A DNA stretch of 64,000 nt from contig NZ_BMOC01000012.1 in the NCBI RefSeq assembly GCF_014646875.1, positions 38,299-102,298 of the forward strand, in the 5' to 3' direction. Positions 42,757-50,564 of this stretch are shown here, piece after piece (position 1 is the first letter of the stretch; each line of letters opens with the position of its first letter). The position numbers were made by a program, and so were the translations under genes. The notes beneath the pieces are model-generated. The model was not told the DNA's origin. It saw only the letters and a list, made by a program, of their open reading frames with translations, and searched no databases. This DNA is from Halobellus salinus (GTDB taxonomy: Archaea; Halobacteriota; Halobacteria; Halobacteriales; Haloferacaceae).

Positions 42757-44139
42757 TCACCCGTTGTTGATTTCGCTGTCGATCTCGGCTTGGGCGTCGT
42801 TCAACGCCTCCTCGGGGGACTTTGTCTGGGTGAGCGCGCGGTTGCACTCGGTGTACACCAGGTTCGAGAACTGCGAGTATTGGGCGGTCGCGGGGCGGGC
42901 ACTGGTCTGCTGGAGGATCTCCGAGAAGATGTCGAGGTTGCCCGGTTTGTCGTAGTCGCTGTCCTCCCAGTAGCTGTCCTCGTAGAGCTCCTGGCGGACC
43001 GGCAGTCGGCCGTGTTCGCCCGACAGGATCTCCTGGGCCTCGAGCGTCCCGGCGTACTGTGCGAACTCCTGGGCCGCGGCCGCGTTCTCGGTGAAGTTGT
43101 TGATGAACAGGCTCCACCCGCCCAGACAGGAGTTGTTGGCGTCGGGGTTGCCCTCGGCTTTCGGCATCGTCGTCACGTCGAAGCTGTCGGTGACGGGGGT
43201 GTCGTCCTGGAACAGGCCGTACGCGTACGGCCAGTTGCGCATGAACATCGTCCCGCCCTGTTGGAACGTCTGGCGGTTCCCGTCGGTCCCGCTGGACGGG
43301 ATCGACTCGGGAGTGACGTCGTGTTCGTAGATCAGGTCGACCGCATGTTGGAGCGCCTGGATCCCCTCCTCGGAGTTGACCACCAGGTTGCCGTCGCCGT
43401 CGCGGATGGAGCCGCCGAAGCCCCACACCCAGTTGAGCCACATGATGGTCAACCCCTCGTTTGCACCGCCCTGCCAGATGTAGCCGTTCTCGCAGGCGTC
43501 GATCTGTTCTTTGGCCTCCTGTGCGATGTTGACGACCTCCGTATACGTCGCCGGCGGCTCGTCGTAGCCGAGCGCCTCGAGCCAGTCGCTCCGGTAGTAG
43601 AACCCGTTGGCATCGGTGAACATCGGCATCCCGTAGGTGCTGCCGTCGAGGGTGACTGCCTCGACCGGCGTCGACAACATGGTGTCCATGTTCCCGTCGG
43701 GGTCGGAGACCGACGTAGCCCACCCGGCGCCGACGAACTCCGCCGGCCAGACGACGTCCATCATCCCGACGTCGAAGCTACCGGACTGGGCGGCAAACTG
43801 GTTGATGTAGTACTCGCGGGTCGAACTCGACTCCGCGGGCGTTCCCTGGGTCTCGAGCGTGGCGTCGCTCGCCGCGTTGAACTGCCCGGCGAAGTCCTGC
43901 GCCGACGGCTCGAACGACGAGATGTGGACGAAGTTGACCTCGCCGGAGACGCCGCCGCCGCTGTCGTCCATCTCGGTGCTGCCGCCGCTGTCTCCCTCGG
44001 AGTCGCTTTGGGTGTCGGTGTCGCCCCCACTGCCGTCGCCGCCACCGCCTCCCGAACAGCCTGCCAGTGCGGTACCACCGGCGACTGCGATTCCCTGCAG
44101 GATACGACGCCGCTCGATCGGCTTGTCATTCGCTGCCAT
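42757..44139 (-). CDS. Sugar ABC transporter substrate-binding lipoprotein (Tat-exported)
   Basis: A 460-residue CUT1 extracellular binding protein. The N-terminus has a twin-arginine motif (ERRRILQG) and lipobox ALAGC (Cys28), followed by an acidic glycine-serine linker, so it is folded before export and lipid-anchored, as usual in haloarchaea. The mature domain is of the maltose-binding type. The ligand cannot be told from sequence; by context it is the substrate of this island. A TATA box lies at 44161-44173. Confidence 0.92.
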   Translation of the reverse strand: MAANDKPIERRRILQGIAVAGGTALAGCSGGGGGDGSGGDTDTQSDSEGDSGGSTEMDDSGGGVSGEVNFVHISSFEPSAQDFAGQFNAASDATLETQGTPAESSSTREYYINQFAAQSGSFDVGMMDVVWPAEFVGAGWATSVSDPDGNMDTMLSTPVEAVTLDGSTYGMPMFTDANGFYYRSDWLEALGYDEPPATYTEVVNIAQEAKEQIDACENGYIWQGGANEGLTIMWLNWVWGFGGSIRDGDGNLVVNSEEGIQALQHAVDLIYEHDVTPESIPSSGTDGNRQTFQQGGTMFMRNWPYAYGLFQDDTPVTDSFDVTTMPKAEGNPDANNSCLGGWSLFINNFTENAAAAQEFAQYAGTLEAQEILSGEHGRLPVRQELYEDSYWEDSDYDKPGNLDIFSEILQQTSARPATAQYSQFSNLVYTECNRALTQTKSPEEALNDAQAEIDSEINNG

Positions 44140-44160
44140 AGTCTCACGGTACAGTAATAC

Positions 44161-44173
44161 ACTATTTATAATT
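44161..44173 (-). promoter_or_regulatory. TATA box for the binding-protein gene
   Basis: aattataaatagt on the minus strand, centred 27 bases upstream of ATG 44139. Confidence 0.7.
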
Positions 44174-44242
44174 TTGGATTCTGCCCGTGTGATATTGCGT
44201 CCGGCGGGGCGACGGGGTCCGGCCGAGTGCGGGCGGTTCCGA

Positions 44243-45244
44243 CTACTCGGCGTCGGCCATCGCCGAGACGTCCGCCCACACCTCGTCGTCGACGGTGATG
44301 GCGCCGGTGTCGGCCGCGGCGGCCGACGACTCCCCGGGAAGCCGGATTCCGTCGAACCCCGCGGCGGTGTCTCCGGCTTTCAGTTCCGCGACGAACTCGT
44401 TCACGCGGTCGGTGAAGCCACCCCCGCCGAGGGCCTTGGGGTCGATCGCGAGGAACAGGTCGCCCTTCGTACACGCGTCTTCGGTGTGGTAGGTGCCCGT
44501 CACGTCGGTCCCTATGGCCGCGCCGACCAGCCCGCCGGCGAGGATCTCGACCGCGATCGCGAGTCCGGAACCCTTCGCGCCGCCGAACGGCCTGATGACG
44601 CCGTTCAGCGCCGCTTCCGGGTCCCGCGTGGGATTGCCGTCGGCGTCGAGTGCGACGCCTTCCGGGAGCGTTTCGCCGTTCTCCCTGGCGCGGAGGACCG
44701 TCCCGCGGGCGATGCTCGACGTCGACATGTCCAGGTTGAACGGCGGGTCCGACGGGATCCCGACCGCGATCGGGTTCGTCCCGAGAATCGGCTCGGCGCC
44801 GCCGTGGGGCGGCATCGCGGGCTCGGTGTTCGTGACCGCAACCGCGACGTAGCCGGCCTGCCGGACCACGTCGGTGTAGTAGCCGAGCATTCCGAGGTGG
44901 TTAGTGTCGTGGACGCCCACCGCGCCGATCCCGTAGTCGTCGGCCCGCGCGGTCGCCTCGCCCACCGCCTCGCGGGCGACGACTGGACCCAGCCGCGACC
45001 CGCCCGAGAGCGTTGCCGCCGCCCCGGCGTCACGGACGACCTCGATGTCGCCGTCGGGATCGACGTTGCCGTGTTCGATCCCGCGGACGAACCGCGGGAG
45101 GCGGAGCAGCCCGTGCGACTGTTTGTCACGGGCGTCGGCGCTCACGAGCACCGTCGCGGTCGTCGCCGCGTCGGCCGGCGTGATGCCGTGGGCCTCGAGC
45201 GCCGCGGTCGCGACGGCCTCGGCCCGCTCGCGTTCGACCCGCAT
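44243..45244 (-). CDS. Type-2 malate/L-lactate dehydrogenase family enzyme, (R)-sulfolactate dehydrogenase (ComC)-like
   Basis: A 333-residue NAD(P)-dependent 2-hydroxyacid dehydrogenase of the LDH2/MDHG2 fold, with VGVHDTNHLGMLGYYT (catalytic His) and the ILGTNPIAVGIP and FGGAKGSGLAIAVEIL segments. Known activities are sulfolactate (ComC), diketogulonate and ureidoglycolate dehydrogenase. It is last in an operon behind the UxaA/SuyAB-like pair; its start overlaps their stop by one base (TAATG). In sulfolactate-degrading bacteria ComC forms (R)-sulfolactate from sulfopyruvate, which fits its place here, but the substrate is inferred. Confidence 0.85.
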   Translation of the reverse strand: MRVERERAEAVATAALEAHGITPADAATTATVLVSADARDKQSHGLLRLPRFVRGIEHGNVDPDGDIEVVRDAGAAATLSGGSRLGPVVAREAVGEATARADDYGIGAVGVHDTNHLGMLGYYTDVVRQAGYVAVAVTNTEPAMPPHGGAEPILGTNPIAVGIPSDPPFNLDMSTSSIARGTVLRARENGETLPEGVALDADGNPTRDPEAALNGVIRPFGGAKGSGLAIAVEILAGGLVGAAIGTDVTGTYHTEDACTKGDLFLAIDPKALGGGGFTDRVNEFVAELKAGDTAAGFDGIRLPGESSAAAADTGAITVDDEVWADVSAMADAE

Positions 45245-46410
45245 TACGTCGAGGGGCCGATCCGGTGGATGGCGAACTGGCTCTCACCCAGCGCCTCGCT
45301 CATGGTGAGTTTCCCGTCGACGATCCGGGTGAGGTTGTCCCAGAGTTGGTCGGCCGCCCAGTCGTAGTCCTCATCGCCGACCAGGGCCTCGCTCACGTCG
45401 ACGTCGGTCTCCTCGGGCACCCGCTCGCGGCTGTTGGGGTTCCCCGTGATCTTGATCGTCGGCATGATGGCGTTCGACAGCGTGTGGCCCTGCCCGGTCG
45501 AGATGACCATGAAGTGAGCGCCGCCGGCGCCGATCCCGGTGACCGACTCCGCGCCGTGGCCCGGGGTGTCCATGATGTACATCCCGGAGTCGCCCGGGAT
45601 CTTCGCGCCGTAGTCGACGATGTCCTGGATCGGGCCGTTGCCGGACTTCACGAGGGCGCCCAGCGACTTCTCCTCGATCGTGGTCAGCCCGCCGTCCATG
45701 TTGTCCGGGGTCGGCTGGGCGCCGCGGACGTCGTAACCGGTGTCTTTGAGCCGCTGGTCCCAGTGTTCCACGCGGTCGAGGACCTCCTGTTTGACGTCGT
45801 CGTTCACCGCGCGCTCGGCCAACTCGTGTTCGCCGCCGAAGAACTCGGCCGTTTCGGCGAACACGCCGCGGCCGCCGTGGTCGTCGATCAGCCGCCAGAC
45901 CGCCTTGGCGGTGGCTTTGTGCTGACACAGTCCGCTCGTGGTGTCGGAGGTGGCGCAGTTGATGCCGAACGTGAGGTTGGAGTAGTCCGCGGGCACCCGG
46001 CGCTGGTCGCTGGCGTCGAGCACCATCTCCTGGGCGGCGTTCACGGTCGCCTGCAGCGCGTTCATAACGCCCTTCTCCTCGTGGATGTTGATCGACGCGC
46101 TCGGCCGCCCCGTCTCGGCGACGTCGCTCGCGAGTTCGTCGCCGTCGACGATCTCGCCGGCGTGAGCCACCACAACGGTGCCGTAGACGTTGGGGTGGGT
46201 GCCGTACCCCAGCAGGGTGCGGTAGGTCTGGAACACGTCGGGTTTGGTCTGACACCGACCCAGCGGGTGGGTGATCGGCACCGTGTTCTCGGTGATCTCC
46301 GCCGCGCGCTTCACCGTGTCGTTGGCGTACGGCGCCGTCGAGATGATCGCGACGTGGTTCCGAATGCCGACGCTGCCGTCGTCGCGTTCGTACCCCAGGA
46401 ACTCGCTCAC
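45244..46410 (-). CDS. UxaA-family hydro-lyase, large chain; SuyB-like (sulfolactate sulfo-lyase) candidate
   Basis: A 388-residue protein homologous to the large part of altronate/galactarate dehydratases and to sulfolactate sulfo-lyase subunit SuyB. Visible marks: DGSVGIRNHVAII, INCATSDTTSGLC, GGLTTIEEKSLGAL and STGQGHTLSNAIMPTIKITG, ending with an EALGESQFAIHRI tail. The SDTTSG, NxxGGLTTIEEK, PTGQG-like and terminal EALGxxxF blocks agree better with SuyB as I remember it than with UxaA, whose cysteine motif (SHTYGCSQ) is replaced here by THPLGRCQ. The GTG start at 46410 overlaps the small-chain stop by four bases. Altronate dehydratase remains the alternative; no uronate isomerase or reductase is present. 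Confidence 0.8.
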   Translation of the reverse strand: MSEFLGYERDDGSVGIRNHVAIISTAPYANDTVKRAAEITENTVPITHPLGRCQTKPDVFQTYRTLLGYGTHPNVYGTVVVAHAGEIVDGDELASDVAETGRPSASINIHEEKGVMNALQATVNAAQEMVLDASDQRRVPADYSNLTFGINCATSDTTSGLCQHKATAKAVWRLIDDHGGRGVFAETAEFFGGEHELAERAVNDDVKQEVLDRVEHWDQRLKDTGYDVRGAQPTPDNMDGGLTTIEEKSLGALVKSGNGPIQDIVDYGAKIPGDSGMYIMDTPGHGAESVTGIGAGGAHFMVISTGQGHTLSNAIMPTIKITGNPNSRERVPEETDVDVSEALVGDEDYDWAADQLWDNLTRIVDGKLTMSEALGESQFAIHRIGPST

Positions 46411-46724
46411 GCTTCGGCCTCCGCTTCGTCGGCCGCCAGATCGCCGCGGCCGTAGTTGGACTCGACGTTGTGGACGTGGACCCACGCGCCGGCGTCGATG
46501 TCCTCGGTGGCGTTACCGATGCTCTTGCCGTACTTGACGATGGTCTCGCCCGCCGGAATCTCCTCGAGGGCGATCTTGTGACCGAACTCGACGTCGGCCA
46601 GCGCCTCCACGGTGACTGTGCTGTCGCCCACCGCGACCTCGAGCGTCTCTCCCGCCTCGATCTCCCGCAACGCCGTCGCGACGTTGTCTTCGGGTTCGAC
46701 CACCTGAATATGTCGTTCTACCAT
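46407..46724 (-). CDS. UxaA-family small chain (SAF domain); SuyA-like candidate
   Basis: A 105-residue SAF-domain protein. FGHKIALEEIPAGETIVKYG and GNATEDIDAGAWVHVHN match the N-terminal SAF domain of altronate dehydratase and the stand-alone SuyA subunit. In E. coli UxaA the domain is fused to the large part; here it is a separate, translationally coupled gene, as in SuyAB. It heads the three-gene set small chain - large chain - ComC-like. TATA-like cgtaaacgcttt lies about 33 bases upstream (46753-46765). Confidence 0.82.
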   Translation of the reverse strand: MVERHIQVVEPEDNVATALREIEAGETLEVAVGDSTVTVEALADVEFGHKIALEEIPAGETIVKYGKSIGNATEDIDAGAWVHVHNVESNYGRGDLAADEAEAEA

Positions 46725-46806
46725 ACGCGTCCGTGGAGTCACCGGCAACCTACAAAGCGTTTACGTCCGGGTCGGCGCCGTGGGCGGCGTGGTTGCGCAT
46801 CCGGGC

Positions 46807-47793
46807 TCACAACAGAACCGTCACCGCCAGGTACGCCACCCCGGTGACGAGCAGGAACTGTGCGAGCACCACGGCGATCGGGGTGACGCCCGTCGCGCGG
46901 AGCCGCCGGGGGTTGAGATCCATCCCCAGTCCCACGAACGCGACGGTGAACAGCCAGTCGCTTGCGGTCGAAAGCGACGCGCGGGCGCCGGCGTCCAGCA
47001 GGCCGGCGTTCGCGATCACCACGACCCCAAGAAACCCGAGCAGGAACTTCGGAAACCGGTACCACACCTCTTTGGGCCCCGGCCGCTCCCCGCCGGCGGT
47101 GGCGTGGTGGACGGCGTATCCGACCGCGAGCACCCCGATGAACGCGTTCCGGACCAGTTTGGTCACCGTGGCCCACTGGCCGGCCACGTCGGAGACCGCA
47201 AAGCCGACCGCCGCCGCCGGCCCGGTCGAAAAGAGGCTGAGCCCGGCCCACACCCCGTAGACCGGGTCGGGCAGCCCGAGCGCGACGCCGACCGTGGGGA
47301 ACACCAGCAGCGTCGCCGCGTCGAACAGCAGCACGGTTCCCGCCGCGTACGTGATGTCGGCCTCGTCGGCACTGATGCTCCCGGCGACCGCCAGGACCGC
47401 CGACACGCCGCAGACGCTCGCGCCCGCCGACAGCAGCGACCGGGTGGTCGGCTCGACACCCGCCACCCGGCCGATCGACTCCCCGAGTACGACCCCGAAC
47501 ACCACCACGCCCGCGGCCAGTACGATCACCACGGGGCCGGTGTCGACGAGTTGGGTCACGGTCAACCCCGCTCCGAGCAGGACGATTCCGGTCTCCAACA
47601 GCAGTTTGTACTGGTCAACGCCCGCCCGGATCCACCCCGGGAGGTCGACTGCGGCCGCGACGGCCACTCCGGCGACGATCGCGACGACGAAGGGGCTGAA
47701 CGGCGTGGCCCGGCCGAGTTCCCGGGCGACGATCCCGAGCACGGCTAAGAGCGCCACTCCCGGGAGCACCCCCCGGACGCTGTCCCGACCCAT
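46807..47793 (-). CDS. YeiH-family (UPF0324) putative sulfate/sulfite exporter
   Basis: A 328-residue membrane protein with about ten helices of the YeiH/Cons_hypoth698 family. Family-type segments include LLLETGIVLLGAGLT, GASVCGVSAVLAVAGSI and VAFVGLGMDLNPRRLRATG. Homologues sit beside sulfonate-cleaving enzymes in bacteria and are proposed to export sulfite or sulfate. Its position directly upstream of the SuyAB-like genes is the strongest contextual hint that sulfur is released here. Its start overlaps the stop of a 47-residue membrane protein by the ATGA rule. Confidence 0.85.
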   Translation of the reverse strand: MGRDSVRGVLPGVALLAVLGIVARELGRATPFSPFVVAIVAGVAVAAAVDLPGWIRAGVDQYKLLLETGIVLLGAGLTVTQLVDTGPVVIVLAAGVVVFGVVLGESIGRVAGVEPTTRSLLSAGASVCGVSAVLAVAGSISADEADITYAAGTVLLFDAATLLVFPTVGVALGLPDPVYGVWAGLSLFSTGPAAAVGFAVSDVAGQWATVTKLVRNAFIGVLAVGYAVHHATAGGERPGPKEVWYRFPKFLLGFLGVVVIANAGLLDAGARASLSTASDWLFTVAFVGLGMDLNPRRLRATGVTPIAVVLAQFLLVTGVAYLAVTVLL

Positions 47794-47936
47794 CAGACCA
47801 CGCCGGCGGCGTACAGGAGGGTGATCGCCACGCCGACGAGCGTCGCCTTCCAGCCTCGGTCGACCGACGCGAGACGCTCACGGATCCGCGACAGCGTGCC
47901 ATCGGGTCCGTCGGGCGGTGGCGTTCGGCTATTCAT
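47793..47936 (-). CDS. 47-residue single-span membrane protein coupled to the YeiH-like exporter
   Basis: MNSRTPPPDGPDGTLSRIRE opens a short basic/proline-rich cytosolic part, followed by one hydrophobic C-terminal segment (about residues 30-47). The stop overlaps the exporter start (ATGA), so the two are translationally coupled. TATA box gtttatatg (47963-47972) is 31 bases upstream of ATG 47936. No family is known to me; an accessory subunit is a guess. Confidence 0.55.
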   Translation of the reverse strand: MNSRTPPPDGPDGTLSRIRERLASVDRGWKATLVGVAITLLYAAGVV

Positions 47937-47962
47937 GGACGTTCTTGTGTTGGAAAACATCG

Positions 47963-47972
47963 CATATAAACG
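47963..47972 (-). promoter_or_regulatory. TATA box for the small-protein/exporter operon
   Basis: cgtttatatg on the minus strand, centred 31 bases before ATG 47936. Confidence 0.6.
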
Positions 47973-47991
47973 CACACCATCTTCGCCACGG

Positions 47992-48093
47992 GTGCTGGGT
48001 CGCGGCTACACTCCGTTCACGACGTGTGCTGGGTCGTGGCTACACGGCGTTCACGACGTGTGCTGGGTCGCGGCTACACGGCGTTTACAACGT
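47992..48093. repeat. 34-bp tandem triplication of a gene 3' end
   Basis: Three copies of a 34-bp unit (gtgctgggtcgcggctacac...) at 47992, 48026 and 48060, with a few substitutions between copies. The third contains the last six codons and stop (VVNAV-stop) of the D-2-hydroxyacid dehydrogenase gene; the other two lie beyond the stop. Confidence 0.93.
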
Positions 48094-49042
48094 GGGTCGG
48101 GTCGCCGCCGGTCAGGACGTCCCGAACGATTTCAGCGGCCCGCCGCCGGCGGTCCTCGGCCGACTCCGCAGAGTACCACGCCACGTGCGGGGTCGTGACG
48201 ACTCGCGGGTGGTCCCGGAGCGGGTGGTCGGCTACGGGGGGTTCCTCAGGGAAGACGTCCAGCCCGGCCCCGCCGAGTTCGCCCGCCTCGATGGCGTCGT
48301 AGAGGTCGTCGACGTCAACGATCGGACCGCGGGCGACGTTGATCACGACTGCTGAGTCGTCCAGCCGTGCGAACGCGTCGGCGTCGAGCAGCCCGCGGGT
48401 GTCGTCGGTCAGCGGCGAGTGGACGGTTACGACGTCCGCGCGGGCACACAGGTCCTCGAAGCTCGTCAGGGCCGCGGGGTCGTCGGCGACGTCCTCGGGG
48501 TTGAGAAAGGGGTCGCTCGCCACCACGTCGGCACCGAGCGCGGCCGCCAGGGCACCCACCTCGCGGCCGATGGCGCCGTAGCCGACCACGCCGACGGTCC
48601 GGGTGGAAAAGCGGTGTAACGGGAGCGCAGCGCCGCGGTCCCACCCGCCCGCCGCGACCGAGGCGTCGTACCGCTTCAGCCCGCGGGCCAGCGAGAGCAT
48701 CAGCGAGAGCGCGTGGGTCGCCACCTCCTCGTGGCAGTAGTCGGGGACGTTTGTGACCGGAATCCCGCGATCGGCCGCGGCCTCGACCGCGACGTTGTCG
48801 ACGCCGATACCGTACCGAGCGATGACCTGGCAGTCGTCCATCTCCGCGACCGCGTCGGCGTCGATGTCGTAGCGGAGATTGAGCACCGCGTCCGCGTCGG
48901 CCAACCGCTCGTCGGCGTTGGTCGGGACGTCGCCCACGTCGTCGGCGAGTTCGACGACCTCCGCGACGCCGTCGAGCACCTCGCGTTCGATCCCCAGATC
49001 CTCGAAGTCGTGGTCGGTCACGACGACCGTGTGGTCGGTCAT
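48074..49042 (-). CDS. D-2-hydroxyacid dehydrogenase, (S)-sulfolactate dehydrogenase (SlcC)-like candidate
   Basis: A 322-residue NAD-dependent dehydrogenase of the SerA/CtBP family. The Rossmann motif is VGVVGYGAIGREVG. The catalytic Arg, Glu and His are in NVARGPIVD, AGLDVFPEEPP and TTPHVAWYS. It overlaps the upstream dehydratase by four bases (ATGA), so the two act together. In Chromohalobacter an enzyme of this family (SlcC) oxidises (S)-sulfolactate while ComC makes the R form; both types are present here. Glyoxylate/hydroxypyruvate reductase is the alternative. Confidence 0.87.
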   Translation of the reverse strand: MTDHTVVVTDHDFEDLGIEREVLDGVAEVVELADDVGDVPTNADERLADADAVLNLRYDIDADAVAEMDDCQVIARYGIGVDNVAVEAAADRGIPVTNVPDYCHEEVATHALSLMLSLARGLKRYDASVAAGGWDRGAALPLHRFSTRTVGVVGYGAIGREVGALAAALGADVVASDPFLNPEDVADDPAALTSFEDLCARADVVTVHSPLTDDTRGLLDADAFARLDDSAVVINVARGPIVDVDDLYDAIEAGELGGAGLDVFPEEPPVADHPLRDHPRVVTTPHVAWYSAESAEDRRRRAAEIVRDVLTGGDPTHVVNAV

Positions 49043-50304
49043 ACCACGAGCTCCGAGCCGTCGGTGAGATACTCCGCGACCAGGTCGCGGTTCAGTTCCA
49101 CGCCGAGGCCCGGCCCCTCGGGGAGGTCGATATAGCCGTCTTCGAGGATCGGCCCCGACCCACCCGTCCGGGTGACCATGTCGTTCCACCACGGCACGTC
49201 CCGGGCGTGCCACTCCATACACAGGAAGTTGGGGATCGCCGCCGACACGTGAGCGCCCGCGACCGTCCCGAGCGGGCTGGAGATGTTGTGCGACGCGATC
49301 GGTACGCCGTAGAGGTCACACACCGTGGCGATGTCGACGTACTCGCCGAGCCCGCCGCACTTGTTCACGTCGGGCGCGGCAATGTCCAACATCCCCTCCC
49401 GGGCAGCGTGGTTGAACTGGTCGACTGTCACCAGGTTCTCGCCGGTCAGCACCGGTGTGTCCAAGGCGTCGGTGACGCGGGCCTGCGACTCCGTTTTCTG
49501 CGGCGGCACGGGGTCCTCGATCCACGCCAGGTCGAAGCGTTCGAGCTTCGTCCCCAACCGGACTGCGGTCTCGGTGGTGAAGTTCCAGTGGAGGTCCACC
49601 CCGAGGTCGACGTCGTACCCGACCTCGTCGCGGACGGCCTCGATGAGGCTGACTTTGTGTTCCAAGGCGGCGTTGTCCATCCGTCGGTTGGCTTCGTCGT
49701 AGTCGGCGTGTGTGGGCACGTCGAGGTCGAACTTCAGCGCCTCGAACCCCTCGTCGACGACTTCCCGTGCCGCGCGGGCGTACGACTCCGGCGTGTAGAT
49801 GTCCTGGGGGTCGTGTTCGCTCGCCTCGCCCAGCGACTCCCCGCCGTGGGTGTCGCAGTAGATCTTGATCTCGTCGCGGTACTTTCCGCCGAGGAGTTCG
49901 TAAACGGGCACATCGAGGAGTTTTCCTTTGATGTCGTAGCACGCGGTCTCGATCGCGGTGAACGCGGCCCGGCCGATCCGGCCGCACCCGGTGTATCGCT
50001 GTTCGAGTAGCTCCCGAACCCGGTCGGTGTCGAGCGGGTTCTCCCCAGCCAGATCGACGTCCATCCGGTCGGCCATGTCCAGCGCAGCCTCCGCGCGGAA
50101 CGTCTCCCCGAGGCCGTAGACGCCGGCGTCGGTCTCGACTTTCACGATCCCCCAGGTGAAGTTCCCCGCGACCGCCATCGTCTCGATGCCGGTGATCGAC
50201 ACGTCGCGCTCGGGGGGCCGGTGCGTCTCTTCCATTCCCATGTCCCGCCACGGCACGCCGCCGCCCTGCGGAATCCGGTAGTCGGGTTGCTCGTCGTCTG
50301 TCAT
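49039..50304 (-). CDS. Enolase-superfamily sugar-acid dehydratase
   Basis: A 421-residue mandelate-racemase-type enzyme, paralogous to the one at 21472. The catalytic lysine region is ALKFDLDVP, metal ligands are in GVDLHWNF, WIEDPVPP and TGENL, and a histidine is in ASHNISSP. It should dehydrate an aldonic acid to the 2-keto-3-deoxy acid that the DapA-type aldolase can cleave. First gene of a two-gene operon with the hydroxyacid dehydrogenase. TATA box at 50328-50336, 28 bases upstream. Substrate (xylonate, galactonate, or 6-deoxy-6-sulfogluconate) is open. Confidence 0.87.
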   Translation of the reverse strand: MTDDEQPDYRIPQGGGVPWRDMGMEETHRPPERDVSITGIETMAVAGNFTWGIVKVETDAGVYGLGETFRAEAALDMADRMDVDLAGENPLDTDRVRELLEQRYTGCGRIGRAAFTAIETACYDIKGKLLDVPVYELLGGKYRDEIKIYCDTHGGESLGEASEHDPQDIYTPESYARAAREVVDEGFEALKFDLDVPTHADYDEANRRMDNAALEHKVSLIEAVRDEVGYDVDLGVDLHWNFTTETAVRLGTKLERFDLAWIEDPVPPQKTESQARVTDALDTPVLTGENLVTVDQFNHAAREGMLDIAAPDVNKCGGLGEYVDIATVCDLYGVPIASHNISSPLGTVAGAHVSAAIPNFLCMEWHARDVPWWNDMVTRTGGSGPILEDGYIDLPEGPGLGVELNRDLVAEYLTDGSELVV

Positions 50305-50327
50305 CACCCGGGCAGTCGGCGAATACA

Positions 50328-50336
50328 CCGTTAAAC
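50328..50336 (-). promoter_or_regulatory. TATA box for the dehydratase/hydroxyacid dehydrogenase operon
   Basis: gtttaacgg on the minus strand, 28 bases before ATG 50304. Confidence 0.6.
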
Positions 50337-50530
50337 ATTGTGGTGTTCTCGGCGACAGCCCCCAGACGACCCGCTCGGCTGTCGCCGTTGCCAGCGCGGG
50401 ACCCTCGCCGAACGTCTCTTCGGCCCGTCGCCAGCGACGGTCGGGCGAGCAGCGCGTCGATGTCGGGCGCGGCAGTCGTTGGCCGCTGGATCGACGCGCT
50501 GCCGCACACCCGGTCCGGGGAAGCGGGGCA

Positions 50531-50540
50531 ATTTTAACCC
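50531..50540 (+). promoter_or_regulatory. TATA box for the GH31 gene
   Basis: attttaaccc is centred about 29 bases before ATG 50565. Confidence 0.6.
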
Positions 50541-50564
50541 TGTGCTGCGCGCTCCAAACCGAGT

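Noticed and set aside
44243..46724. Simple hexuronate pathway (altronate dehydratase)
   Set aside because: No uronate isomerase or tagaturonate/fructuronate reductase is in the island, and the exporter plus two dehydrogenases are unexplained. Kept as the alternative, not the preferred reading.
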